Shown here: in pieces, positions 1 through 7,485 of the stretch
Layout of the letters: every line of letters starts with the position of its first letter
How positions within the stretch are numbered: position 1 is the first letter of the stretch
DNA from: DATBGO01 sp050011895
GTDB lineage: Bacteria; Actinomycetota; Actinomycetes; Streptosporangiales; Streptosporangiaceae
Length of the DNA: 44,769 nt
Assembly: GCA_050011895.1 (NCBI GenBank)
Contig: JBEKIF010000034.1
Span: 1-44,769, forward strand
Direction: 5' to 3'
Notes under the pieces: generated by a model
Seen by the model: the letters and a program-made list of their open reading frames with translations, nothing else
Database searches by the model: none
What the model was told of the DNA's origin: nothing
Translations under genes and position numbers: made by a program

Positions 1-413
1 GCGCCCGGGGCATCCTCGGCGTGGCCGACCGCGTAGATCTCGCTCAGCCCGGCGGCTTCGGCGCCCTTGGCGGCATCGCCGAGCACGCCCTCCCAGGTGA
101 TCAGCATCTTCGCCCGGCTGTCACCCAGGTGGAAGGCCATCTCAGGCGCCTTGAGCAGCGGGTTCAGCGGGACCACCACGGCGCCTGCCTTCAGGATCCC
201 GAAGTAGGCGATCAGGAACTGCGGGATGTTGGGCAGCTGCAGAGCCACCGGGTCGCCGGGCGTGATGCCGGCCCGCTCCAGGGCTACCGCCAGCCGGTCC
301 GACAGCTCGTCAAGCTCCCGGTAGCTCATCTGGTCGCCGTCATAGAGAGCTGCCGCCTTACCCGGCGACAAGGCCGCCGTCTCGGTCAGGATGACCGCGA
401 GATTGAAATTCAT
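1..413 (-). CDS. Acyl-CoA synthetase (AMP-binding), N-terminal part, cut by window edge
   Basis: Reading the minus strand from the ATG at 413 gives about 137 residues with no stop before the window edge, so only the N-terminus is present. It starts MNFNLAVILTETA and carries features typical of fatty-acid/long-chain acyl-CoA ligases: YRELDELSDRLA near residue 35, then PGDPVALQLPNIPQFLIAY and the segment LKAGAVVVPLNPLLKAPE. Family members adenylate a carboxylic acid with ATP and transfer it to CoA. The ATP-binding P-loop-like motif and the catalytic C-terminal domain would lie beyond the left edge. A GTGGAG stretch about 8 bases before the ATG can serve as ribosome binding site. The substrate cannot be judged from this part. 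A benzoate- or carrier-protein-specific ligase is the main alternative. Confidence 0.85.
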   Translation of the reverse strand, partial: MNFNLAVILTETAALSPGKAAALYDGDQMSYRELDELSDRLAVALERAGITPGDPVALQLPNIPQFLIAYFGILKAGAVVVPLNPLLKAPEMAFHLGDSRAKMLITWEGVLGDAAKGAEAAGLSEIYAVGHAEDAPG

Positions 414-566
414 AGCCTGGCTCCACTTCTCTCGTGCACGCGCCTGCCGGAGGCCGGGATCCCATCAGGTGGCGGTCGCGTCTTGCCGGAACGGAGCAGC
501 CGTCACCGGCCATCCGCGGCCGGCTACCTTCAGCCTGCTGGCGCGGACCGCGCGCAGGCACCGGGC

Positions 567-833
567 TTACATCCCGATCAGCGGGGACCTTCGCCTCCCA
601 GCGCGAGCACCACCCCTGGCTCCCGCGGCCCAACCGGGCCAGCCGGACGGGGCGACGATCCCGTACTCGCGGATCTTGCGATAAATCGTGGCGCGGGACA
701 TGCCCAGCGACTCGGCTGCCTTGACCTTATTGCCGTCATGGTCCAGCAGGCTCGGCACGATCGCACCGCGTGCCATCGACTCCAGCGGGCTGAGCAGCCT
801 GCGGCTCACCGTCCAGCATTCCGGCGGCAGGTC
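567..833 (-). pseudogene. Relic of a Fis-type helix-turn-helix regulator (C-terminus only)
   Basis: The minus-strand frame through 833-654 reads DLPPECW, then SPLESMARGAIV, then AAESLGMSRATIYRKIREYG. This is the hallmark C-terminal Fis-type HTH of actinobacterial AcoR/GAF-type regulators, including the DLPPE-type linker that precedes it. Going upstream, the same frame meets a TGA within a few tens of bases, so the sensory and central domains of a normal regulator (several hundred residues) are missing. About 28 unrelated residues follow the helix-turn-helix before the stop at 567. A GTG at 809 could start an 80-residue protein, but no convincing ribosome binding site precedes it. I read it as a relic. 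Its upstream end abuts the GroEL relic on the other strand. Bases 414-566 hold nothing I can recognise. Confidence 0.6.
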
Positions 834-844
834 GGCCGGCGGGC

Positions 845-1093
845 CGGTATGGGAACATGGTCGACATGGGCATCATCGATCCGCTGCGGGTCGCCAGGTC
901 AGCGCTGCAGAACGGGGCCTCGGTAGCCGGGCTGCTGCTCACGACCAACACCCTCGTCGCCGAGGAGCAGACACCCTGGGGCTGCAGCGTCGCGCTGATG
1001 ACTGAGTACGGCCCGCTGGATGAGGGCCTGCACCAGCCATCTCCCGACTCAAGCACCCCGCAGTCGCTCGGGCTCGGCCCGTCGGTGGGCTGA
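845..1093 (+). pseudogene. Relic of chaperonin GroEL (C-terminal ~40 residues)
   Basis: The plus-strand frame from about 845 reads RYGNMVDMGIIDP, RVARSALQNGASVAG and LLLTTNTLVAEE, ending near 970. This matches the conserved end of GroEL/Hsp60, where the usual text is MGIIDP..V.R.ALQNAASVAGLLLTTE.LVAE. The first about 500 residues are absent; a start at 857 would produce only the tail. After 970 the frame runs on to 1093 with no GroEL-like residues, and the Gly/Met-rich or His-rich tail is not seen. The equatorial-domain tail alone cannot fold or oligomerise, so this is a gene fragment. Actinobacteria often carry two groEL copies, and this may be the end of an extra copy removed by deletion. 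Confidence 0.75.
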
Positions 1094-1104
1094 GGCCCGC
1101 CCAG

Positions 1105-2436
1105 ATGGCCGCAGACTCGATGGCGCAGCCGGCGGCCGACGGGGTCACGCCCGGCGAGATCACGGCCGGCGAGATCACGGCCGGCGAGATCGCGCCGCAG
1201 AGCGCGCTGCGGCTGCTGCGCTCGCGCGGACGGGCGCGCGGCATCGTGGCCTTGCTCGGCCCGGCGTTCGTCGCCGCTGTCGCATATATCGATCCCGGCA
1301 ACTTCGCCACGAATTTCTCGGCCGGAGCGGTGTCCGGCTACGCGCTGGCGTGGGCGATCGTGGTAGCGAACCTGATGGCCATGCTGGTGCAGTACCTGTC
1401 CGCCAAGATCGGCGTCGCCACCGGCAGGGACCTCCCGGAGCTGTGCCGTGACTTCCTGCCGCGCGCGGTGTCCCGCGGCCTGTGGGTGCAAGCCGAGCTG
1501 ATCGCGATGGCCACCGACCTTGCTGAGTTCGTCGGCGCCGCGGTCGGCCTCAACCTGCTCTTCGGCACGCCGCTGCTGGCTGCGGGCCTGATCACGGCCG
1601 TCGTTGCATTCGCCATCCTGGCGCTCGAGCAGCGCGGCTACCGCCGCTTCGAGCTCGCCATCGCCGCTCTGCTCGGAATCGTCTTCCTCGGGTTCGCCTA
1701 CGACCTGGCCGCCGTGGGCGTCCAGCCCGCTCCCATCGCGGCCGGGCTCGTGCCGAGCCTGGCCGGCCGGGGCAGCCTGCTGCTGGTGACGGGAATCATC
1801 GGAGCGACGGTGATGCCGCATGTCGTGTATCTGCACTCCGCCCTCACGAAGAGCCGGGTCATCTGCCGCAACGACGCCGAGCGCCGTGAGCTCATGCGCT
1901 TCCAGCGGCTTGACGTCCTCGTCGCGCTGGGAGCCGCCGGCGTCATCAATCTCGCGATGCTGTTCGTCGCGGCGGCAGTGTTCCGCCGATCCGGAACTAA
2001 CGGCGCCGACTCGATCATGAGCGCGCACGCCGGGCTTGGCCGATTCGTCGGCGGCGGTGCCGCGCTGGCGTTCGCCGTCGCGCTGCTGGCGTCCGGCCTG
2101 TCTTCCTCCAGCGTGGGCACCTATGCCGGCCAGGTGGTCATGCAGGGCTTCATCGGCCGCCGGATCCCGCTGTTCACCCGGCGGGCCGTCACCATGCTTC
2201 CTGCCCTCGTGGTGCTCGCGGCCGGGCTGCCCGCTACAGACAGCCTGGTGATCTCGCAGGTGGTGCTCTCCTTCGGCATCCCGTTCGCCCTGGTGCCGCT
2301 GGTGGCACTGACCCGCCGCGCGGATGTCATGGGCTCGCTGGTTAACGGCCGCCTCACCACGGCCACGGCTGGCTGCATCGCCGTCGCGATCGGGACGCTG
2401 AACCTCTGCCTGCTGGCCGGCATCTTCCTCGGCTGA
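1105..2436 (+). CDS. mntH: Nramp-family Mn2+/Fe2+ transporter
   Basis: The 443-residue membrane protein has the Nramp signature. The metal-binding DPGN motif is at residues 63-66 in the first helix (VAYIDPGNFATN) and the MPH motif at residues 237-239 in the sixth helix (GATVMPHVVYLHS). About eleven hydrophobic segments follow, as usual for MntH. Nramp proteins take up Mn2+ or Fe2+ with protons. The DPGN aspartate and asparagine and the MPH methionine form the metal site, and all are present. The first about 40 residues are cytoplasmic and contain three copies of a GEITA repeat. The ATG at 1105 is used; ATG at 1120 is an alternative and the ribosome binding site is weak for both. The gene stands alone. 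Manganese supply would suit the katG peroxide-defence pair downstream, but that link is inference. Confidence 0.9.
   Translation: MAADSMAQPAADGVTPGEITAGEITAGEIAPQSALRLLRSRGRARGIVALLGPAFVAAVAYIDPGNFATNFSAGAVSGYALAWAIVVANLMAMLVQYLSAKIGVATGRDLPELCRDFLPRAVSRGLWVQAELIAMATDLAEFVGAAVGLNLLFGTPLLAAGLITAVVAFAILALEQRGYRRFELAIAALLGIVFLGFAYDLAAVGVQPAPIAAGLVPSLAGRGSLLLVTGIIGATVMPHVVYLHSALTKSRVICRNDAERRELMRFQRLDVLVALGAAGVINLAMLFVAAAVFRRSGTNGADSIMSAHAGLGRFVGGGAALAFAVALLASGLSSSSVGTYAGQVVMQGFIGRRIPLFTRRAVTMLPALVVLAAGLPATDSLVISQVVLSFGIPFALVPLVALTRRADVMGSLVNGRLTTATAGCIAVAIGTLNLCLLAGIFLG
1151..1195 (+). repeat. 15-bp tandem repeat (3 copies) inside the Nramp gene
   Basis: Two exact copies of CCGGCGAGATCACGG (1151-1165, 1166-1180) are followed by a third, slightly changed copy. 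They encode the GEITAGEITAGEIA segment in the cytoplasmic N-terminus. The unit is a multiple of three, so copy-number change would not break the frame. Confidence 0.9.
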
Positions 2437-2597
2437 CCGCTGCCGCGGGCTAACTCAGTCCTGGGCGGGCACGGCCCCGGCCGCGTCGTCGCGCGCGACC
2501 GGCGCAACGAGCCAGGGCGCTATGACCTCGGTCCGAGGCGGATATCATCGCTGATGGTAGCCTTGCTGCCACTGAAATGAGAATCACGGGGGTCAGG

Positions 2598-2888
2598 ATG
2601 GCAGCAGGACTAATTCTTCAGTTCCCGCCGAGCGTCGGTGAGCGGGAGTATGACGCGGTCAATTCCCAGCTCCGGTTCGACCCGCGAACGGGTGCCGGGG
2701 AGTGGCCGGCCGGGCTGCAGAGTCACTCCGCAGGCAACTCCGCCGAGGGCTGGGTCGTGACGGAGATCTGGCAGTCCAAGGAGGCGCAAGCGGCATTCAT
2801 GCAGAATCAGCTGGGCCCGGCGCTTGCCGACCTGCCTGAGCCGCGGATCCTTTGGTTCGACGTCGCGGCGAGCCAGCACCGTCACTGA
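2598..2888 (+). CDS. Small ABM-like (dimeric alpha/beta barrel) protein
   Basis: A 96-residue protein beginning MAAGLILQFPPSVGEREYDA and including VVTEIWQSKEAQAAFMQNQL. The pattern of a beta strand, a helix with REYDAVN, then VxEIWxSKEAQxAFMxxxLGPAL, is that of small actinobacterial proteins related to the antibiotic-biosynthesis-monooxygenase fold. They dimerise into a ferredoxin-like barrel, and most have no known activity. I see no cofactor motif. The start at 2598 is chosen over ATG 2577 because GGGGGTCAGG directly precedes it and the protein then begins at the conserved strand. It is monocistronic, 161 bases after the Nramp gene, and converges with the nitroreductase gene. Confidence 0.7.
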   Translation: MAAGLILQFPPSVGEREYDAVNSQLRFDPRTGAGEWPAGLQSHSAGNSAEGWVVTEIWQSKEAQAAFMQNQLGPALADLPEPRILWFDVAASQHRH

Positions 2889-2942
2889 GGGCGAGCCACG
2901 ACTGACCGGGTCCGCCCTCCCGGCCTCGATGGCATCTCCGCC

Positions 2943-4001
2943 TCAGTCCAGGAGATCCTGGGGCGGCCTCCGGGCGGTTGCCGCGGCAGTGTGCGCACGG
3001 CCAAGCTGAAGCAGCATCTGCGGGGCGCCGGGAAGCGCAAGCCGGGCACGGATCTCGGCGCGAAGCGAAGGCAGCTCAAGCGGCTGGCTGTGCAGGCTCG
3101 CGAAGACCCAGCGGCTGGCGGCGTGCAGCAGCAGCCGGTGCAGTGCCTGGCCGGCCCGCAGCCAGTCGGGCGGGCCGTCAGCCTCGGTGATCAGCACGGC
3201 GGTCGCGGACGGCGTTCCGCTACTGCTTTCCAGTTGTCCGAGACCTCGCCCGAGGTCAAAATCGCGCTGGGCAAGACGGCCTGCCTGCGCGGACCCGGGG
3301 GCGGGGAAGGCACGAGCGGGCACGCCGTCGCGTGCCGCGTGCCCGCTGGGGCGAGTCCAGCTGCCTGTTTCGGTGAGAGCGGACGCGTCAGCGTCCTGCT
3401 CCTGGCCAGCGGCTGCCACCAGCGCTGCGAGCTGCCGGTACTGGTCAGGCTGATCGACGTAACACAGCCTGGTGCCTTCTTCAGCCGCATCAGCCCGGAA
3501 GCTGGCCAGCAGGCCAGCGGCGACGGGCTCAGGATCGAACGCGCCGCGGTGAGTGTGCCGATGCGGCATGGCCCTGAGCAGTCGCAGCTCACTGCTGGTC
3601 ATCGGCGCCGCACTGCCGAGCTGCACGCGGGCCAGCAGGGTCGGCTGGGCCGAGTCCGGCAGCAGGCAGACCAGCGGCAGGTAGCCGGCCTCACGTACCG
3701 CCAGCCGCAGTCCGAAGAGGGCCGCACCGCAGCTGACGAGCAGTTCCCGGCCGGTCGCATCGATGTGCGGCAGGTTTCGGCTCGGGTCGGCAATCAGCTC
3801 CATCCCGTAGGCGCTGGCACGGAACCGCCATGGCTGGGTGTTGTGCACGGACGGCGCCCTGGCCGCGGTGGCCACCATGGAGTTGACCAGGGCCGCCGGG
3901 AACGGCGCTGTCGCGGGAAACGGGCCGGGCGCCTCATGCGCAGGACGCCGGGCACTTGCGAGCCATTCGCGGCCTCGATCCGGTCGGGCGATCTCCGTCA
4001 T
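2943..4001 (-). CDS. Acg-type nitroreductase-family protein
   Basis: With the start at 4001 the product has 352 residues, normal for the mycobacterial Acg/Rv3131-type proteins, which are two fused nitroreductase-like halves. Residues 51-60 are SVHNTQPWRF, the first-half flavin-binding motif of this group, followed by RELLVSCGAALFGLRLAVREAG. The C-terminal half has LHRLLLHAASRWVFASLHSQPLE and AP.MLLQLG, as in relatives. Several family members are thought to bind or sequester FMN rather than reduce nitro groups. In mycobacteria they belong to the hypoxia/NO-induced DosR set. AGGTGA lies 7 bases before the chosen ATG; upstream in-frame starts lack this. I did not find a clear DosR palindrome in the upstream 200 bases. 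The next gene on the same strand is a receiver protein. Confidence 0.85.
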   Translation of the reverse strand: MTEIARPDRGREWLASARRPAHEAPGPFPATAPFPAALVNSMVATAARAPSVHNTQPWRFRASAYGMELIADPSRNLPHIDATGRELLVSCGAALFGLRLAVREAGYLPLVCLLPDSAQPTLLARVQLGSAAPMTSSELRLLRAMPHRHTHRGAFDPEPVAAGLLASFRADAAEEGTRLCYVDQPDQYRQLAALVAAAGQEQDADASALTETGSWTRPSGHAARDGVPARAFPAPGSAQAGRLAQRDFDLGRGLGQLESSSGTPSATAVLITEADGPPDWLRAGQALHRLLLHAASRWVFASLHSQPLELPSLRAEIRARLALPGAPQMLLQLGRAHTAAATARRPPQDLLD

Positions 4002-4218
4002 GTCTGTCACCTGCCGTGGGCTGAATGCCAGTGTGCCGCGTTGTTCCCACGGGGAGACAGTGCCCTTCGGCCTGTCAGGCGAGGTCCTAAGGCTCGTCTT
4101 CGCCGGGATGCGGTGCTGCCCGAGGGCAGCTGTGCCGGGCATGGCGGTGGCGGGCGCACAGGCCCGGATGACATGTCGGCTGCGCGCCGGGGGCGCCTGG
4201 GTCTGGGATTGACGGCGC

Positions 4219-4641
4219 CTACAGCCAGCGCTGCTGGCCGCCGACCACGGCCGGCCACGCGCCCTTCGACCCGCTCCGCGCGGGACTTCGCCGCAGCCTT
4301 GCCCGGACTCGGGCGAGCAGCTCGGCGAACTGGTAGGGCTTGCTCACGAAGTCGTCCGCGCCGCCGTCAAGCGCCGCGATCTCCGCGGGCGAGTTCTGCG
4401 AGCTCAGCACGATGACGGGCAGCCGACTGTGCTGGCGGCGCAGCTCGGCCAGGACCTCGAGGCCAGCCCGCCCCGGCAGTCCGAGATCCAGCAGCATGAG
4501 GTCGAACAGGCCCGACCGAGCCATTTCCAGCGCCAGGTCACCGTCAGCTGCCTGAGCTGTGACATAGCCCGCCGACTGCAGGCCCCTGGCCAGGAACCGG
4601 ACGATGAGCGGGTCGCCCTGGGCGATAAGTATGCGGTTCAC
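4219..4641 (-). CDS. Receiver-only response regulator (OmpR-like CheY domain)
   Basis: The 140-residue protein is a single receiver domain. It has ILIAQGDP at the start (usual acidic pair reduced to one Asp), the phospho-acceptor in DLMLLDLGLPGRAG, the switch serine in VIVLSSQNS, and the conserved lysine in DDFVSKPYQFAELLARVRARLR. The SKPY.F.EL..R..A.LRR segment is that of OmpR/PhoB receivers just before the linker, but the protein ends about 20 residues later. The winged-helix domain is missing and I found no trace of it in other frames downstream. It is either a genuine single-domain regulator or the stump of an OmpR protein. The GTG at 4641 is preferred because AGGGAG stands 7 bases upstream; GTG 4662 has no such site. 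No histidine kinase is in the window. Confidence 0.8.
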   Translation of the reverse strand: MNRILIAQGDPLIVRFLARGLQSAGYVTAQAADGDLALEMARSGLFDLMLLDLGLPGRAGLEVLAELRRQHSRLPVIVLSSQNSPAEIAALDGGADDFVSKPYQFAELLARVRARLRRSPARSGSKGAWPAVVGGQQRWL

Positions 4642-4959
4642 ATCGGATCTCCCTACGCTCACTCGCGGACCCTGCCGCCCGGCGGCGCTGCCCGGAATTA
4701 CTCTCCCAGCATCAACGCGGAGCCTGACTAGCAGCTGAATGCAGGTACCGGCGATTCTCTGAATTGGCGGCAGCGGCTACGGCTAATGGCTCGCCCGATC
4801 GCCGCGGCCGTCCCGCCGCCATCCATGAGCACGCCCGCGTAGACTTCCCTAGCCTGACAGCGCGGCGTTCCACGGCGACGTAGTGTCGGTGGCGGGGCCA
4901 TGACCATCTCCGCTCCGCGATCCGGGCGGGCGGGTACGGTACCGCAGTGGAGGCGCGGC

Positions 4960-5946
4960 GTGAGCATCGGCGAAGCTCTCGCGGAAGCGCGGCGTCAGGC
5001 CGGTCTCACCGTGACCGAGGTCAGCCAGCGGACCCGCATCAGAGAACCGATCATCACCGGGATCGAGGGTGATGACTACTCGGCGTGCGGCGGCGACTTC
5101 TATGCCCGGGGCCACATCCGCAGCATCGCCCAGGCTGTCGGGACTGATCCGGAACCTTTAGTCCGGGAGTACGACGCGGCCCGGCTCGGGCCGGAGGGGC
5201 TCGCTGAGGACGTAACCGAGCCGGTCGCGGCCATCAGGATGCCCGAACGGCGGCTGCTGAGCTGGATCACCCTGCTGGGGCTGGTACTGATCGTGGGGCT
5301 CGGTTTCGTGGCTTACCGCTTTCTCGCCGGCTCCGCAGATGCGACGAGCGCCGCGCCTTCGGCCCGGGCTGACCCGGTGACGCACGGCCCCACCAGCGCC
5401 GGCCGGGCGGACCCGACCCCGACGTCAACCCCGACAACCCCTACCCCTACCCCTACGCCAACGACGACCAGCCCGGCCGCCGTCCCGGCACCGGCGCTGC
5501 CCCCGGTGCGGGTGCTGCCCCCGGTCAGCGCCGCAGCGTTCGGTCCCAACGGCGGCGACGACCCACAGCGTGCGGGCCTCGCGATCGACCACAGTTCCGC
5601 CACGGCATGGCACACCGATTGGTACGCCACGGCCCATTTCGGGAACCTGTACCGGGGCACCGGCCTGCTCGTGGACATGGGCCGCCAGGTAACGATTACC
5701 GCCGTCCAGGTAACGCTCGGCAGCGCTCCGGGCGCCGACGTCCAGCTGCGCGTCGGCGGTGCGCCCGCGCTGGCGGACCTGCCGGCTGTCGCGCGCGCGG
5801 CCAACGCGGCCGGTGTGGTGCAGCTGCGGCCGGCCACCCCTGCGCACGGTCGTTACCTGCTCATCTGGTTCACCAGCCTGCCCCTGGATCGGGCCGGCAC
5901 GTTCCAGGCAAGCGTGTATGATCTCAGGCTAGAAGGTCGACCCTGA
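4960..5946 (+). CDS. RodZ-like protein: Cro/CI HTH, one membrane helix, Thr/Pro linker, discoidin-like domain
   Basis: From GTG 4960 the protein has 328 residues. Residues 2-70 form a RodZ-type HTH (SIGEALAEARRQAGLTVTEV, then DFYARGHIRSIAQAVG). A single hydrophobic helix follows (about 99-122, WITLLGLVLIVGLGFVAYRF), then a Ser/Thr/Pro-rich stretch to about 190. The last about 130 residues look like an F5/8-type (discoidin) jelly roll, with AIDHSSATAWHTDWYATAHF and GRYLLIWFTSL near the end. RodZ links the cytoskeleton to cell-wall synthesis. In actinobacteria such HTH-membrane proteins are thought to act in envelope growth, and a discoidin domain would face outside and bind wall sugar. GGAGG at 4949-4953 sets the start; ATG 4900 is an alternative without such a site. 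Short CCCTAC repeats (about 5437-5458) encode the Thr-Pro run. Confidence 0.8.
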   Translation: MSIGEALAEARRQAGLTVTEVSQRTRIREPIITGIEGDDYSACGGDFYARGHIRSIAQAVGTDPEPLVREYDAARLGPEGLAEDVTEPVAAIRMPERRLLSWITLLGLVLIVGLGFVAYRFLAGSADATSAAPSARADPVTHGPTSAGRADPTPTSTPTTPTPTPTPTTTSPAAVPAPALPPVRVLPPVSAAAFGPNGGDDPQRAGLAIDHSSATAWHTDWYATAHFGNLYRGTGLLVDMGRQVTITAVQVTLGSAPGADVQLRVGGAPALADLPAVARAANAAGVVQLRPATPAHGRYLLIWFTSLPLDRAGTFQASVYDLRLEGRP

Positions 5947-5963
5947 TCGTATCAACGTACAAC

Positions 5964-6272
5964 ATGAGTAGCCTCGCCGATGATCTGCCCCGTGACGAGC
6001 GGGCGATCCAGCGCGCGAAGCGGTCCGAGTTCTACAGCCTCGGGCTGGTGCTTGGCTACTCCTACGCGGGATCGCCGGTCATCCAGCAGGCCGGCCACCG
6101 CGCGGCGGCCACCGACGTGACGCGGTACGCGCCGACGACCGAACCCGGCGCGCTGTTCCTGCTGGTCCGCCCCGACCAGCACATCGCCTGGCGGGCCCGC
6201 GATGCCGCGGACATCGACACCGATGCGGCCGCCGGCCACGGCAGCCGCACCAGGCTCAGCACCGGCCCATGA
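5964..6272 (+). pseudogene. Relic of a FAD-dependent aromatic-ring monooxygenase (C-terminal pieces)
   Basis: The frame reads RAKRSEFYSLGLVLGYSY, AGSPVI, then DVTRYAPTTEPGAL and LLVRPDQHIAWRA. The first parts match the region before the C-terminal thioredoxin-like domain of PHBH-type hydroxylases (MhpA/TfdB/PgaE group: SLGLQLGYRY.GSPI...YVPTTRPG.R.PH). LLVRPDQH.AWR is the usual last segment of these proteins. The about 100 residues normally between PGaR and LLVRPDQH are gone, and the whole N-terminal FAD domain (about 400 residues) is missing. The joined remnant could be translated from ATG 5964, but it has no ribosome binding site and cannot bind FAD. It overlaps the leader of the amidohydrolase gene and its frame closes 28 bases before that start. 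I treat it as a deletion relic. Confidence 0.65.
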
Positions 6273-6300
6273 CGATTCGCGTGCGAACCTAGGAGATCTG

Positions 6301-7419
6301 TTGGCCAGCACGGAACATGCTGCAGTGCATCAGCCCGAGGCTGGGAAGACCGCTCTGACGAACGTCCGCGTGTTCGACGGCGAGCAGCTGCTGCCCCCGG
6401 GGACGGTCGTCATCGAGGCCGGCCGGATCGTCACGGATCCCGCTGGCGCCCGGATCATCGACGGCGCCGGCGGCGTGCTGCTCCCCGGATTCATCGACGC
6501 GCACGTCCACCTGCACTCGCTTCATACGCTCGGCCAGCTGTGCGGTTTCGGCGTTACCACCGCGCTCGACATGGGGTGCGCGCCGCCCGAGCTGGTGGAC
6601 TCGCTGCGCGGGCTCGCGGGGCTCACTGACATCCGCAGCGCGGGCACGCCCGCCATCGCGCCAGGCAGCCCGCACTCGCGCCTTCCCGTTGTCGGCCAGC
6701 GAGGACTGGTGACCGGCGCCGGTCAAGCGGCGCGGTTCGTGGCTGAGCGGGCCGCCGAAGGATCGGACTACATCAAGATCATCGTCGGGCCCCCCGGTCC
6801 CAGCCACGACCAGGCCACGCTCGACGCGCTCGCCGCCGCCGCTCGCCAGCACCGAAAGCTCACCGTGGCGCACGCCGCGTCGCGGGCCGCCGTGGAGATG
6901 GCGCAGCGGGCGCAGGTCGACGTCCTCACGCACGTGCCGCTGGACCGGGCCCTCGACCGAGCCGCCGCGGCGCGCATGGTCACTGACGGCCGCATCCTCA
7001 TACCGACGCTCGCCATGATGGAAGGCATCGTCGAACAGTCCGCACCGCCCGGCGCCGACTATGATGCGGCGCGCTCGAGCGTCACGGCGCTCTACCAGGC
7101 CGGCGTGCCGATCCTGGCCGGAACCGACGCTAACGCCGTCCCGGGCGTTCCTGCGGCGATCAGCCATGGCGACAGCCTCCACCACGAGCTGGAGCTCCTG
7201 GTCCGCGCCGGGCTGACCAACCTCGACGCGCTGCGGGCCGCCACCTGGCTGCCTGCCCGCCACTTCGGCCTCACCGACCGCGGCGTGATCGAACCGGGGC
7301 GCCGGGCCGACCTGGTGCTCATCGACGAGGACCCGCTGCTGGACATCCGCGCCACCCGATCGATCCGCCGCATCTGGTGCGGCGGGGTCGAGCACACAGC
7401 CAGCCGCGGCAGCGACTGA
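6301..7419 (+). CDS. Amidohydrolase-family metal hydrolase
   Basis: The product has 372 residues from TTG 6301; AGGAGA at 6291-6296 lies 4 bases before it, which fixes this start over longer frames. It opens with the small beta-sandwich (TNVRVFDGEQLLPPGTVVIE) followed by LLPGFIDAHVHLH, where the paired histidines bind metal. Later come YIKIIVGPPG (position of the metal-bridging lysine), VAHAAS and LTHVPLD with two metal histidines, and LAGTDANAVPG with the catalytic aspartate. The end, GVIEPGRRADLVLIDEDPL, is the return to the sandwich domain. This layout is that of imidazolonepropionase/prolidase-like amidohydrolases, which cleave C-N bonds in cyclic amides or peptides. The substrate is unknown. 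The leader overlaps the monooxygenase relic. The fur-family gene begins 125 bases downstream behind its own control region. Confidence 0.88.
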   Translation: MASTEHAAVHQPEAGKTALTNVRVFDGEQLLPPGTVVIEAGRIVTDPAGARIIDGAGGVLLPGFIDAHVHLHSLHTLGQLCGFGVTTALDMGCAPPELVDSLRGLAGLTDIRSAGTPAIAPGSPHSRLPVVGQRGLVTGAGQAARFVAERAAEGSDYIKIIVGPPGPSHDQATLDALAAAARQHRKLTVAHAASRAAVEMAQRAQVDVLTHVPLDRALDRAAAARMVTDGRILIPTLAMMEGIVEQSAPPGADYDAARSSVTALYQAGVPILAGTDANAVPGVPAAISHGDSLHHELELLVRAGLTNLDALRAATWLPARHFGLTDRGVIEPGRRADLVLIDEDPLLDIRATRSIRRIWCGGVEHTASRGSD

Positions 7420-7485
7420 CCCGCGGCCGGCGATCGCGCACAGGTGCTCGGCCCGGGCTCTGTTCAGCACGTCCTGCTACGGCAC

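Noticed and set aside
736..2028. Long minus-strand open frame opposite the Nramp gene
   Set aside because: Residue content is the mirror of high-GC codon bias, no motif; the plus strand encodes a complete transporter with DPGN and MPH motifs.
4002..4218. DosR-type box upstream of the nitroreductase
   Set aside because: Only half-matches such as AGGACCT were found; no convincing palindrome.
2991..4415. Long plus-strand open frame opposite the nitroreductase and receiver genes
   Set aside because: Both minus-strand genes have conserved motifs and ribosome binding sites; the plus frame has none.
6289..7470. Minus-strand frame opposite the amidohydrolase
   Set aside because: Arg/Gly/Val-rich shadow; the plus strand has a full metal-hydrolase motif set.
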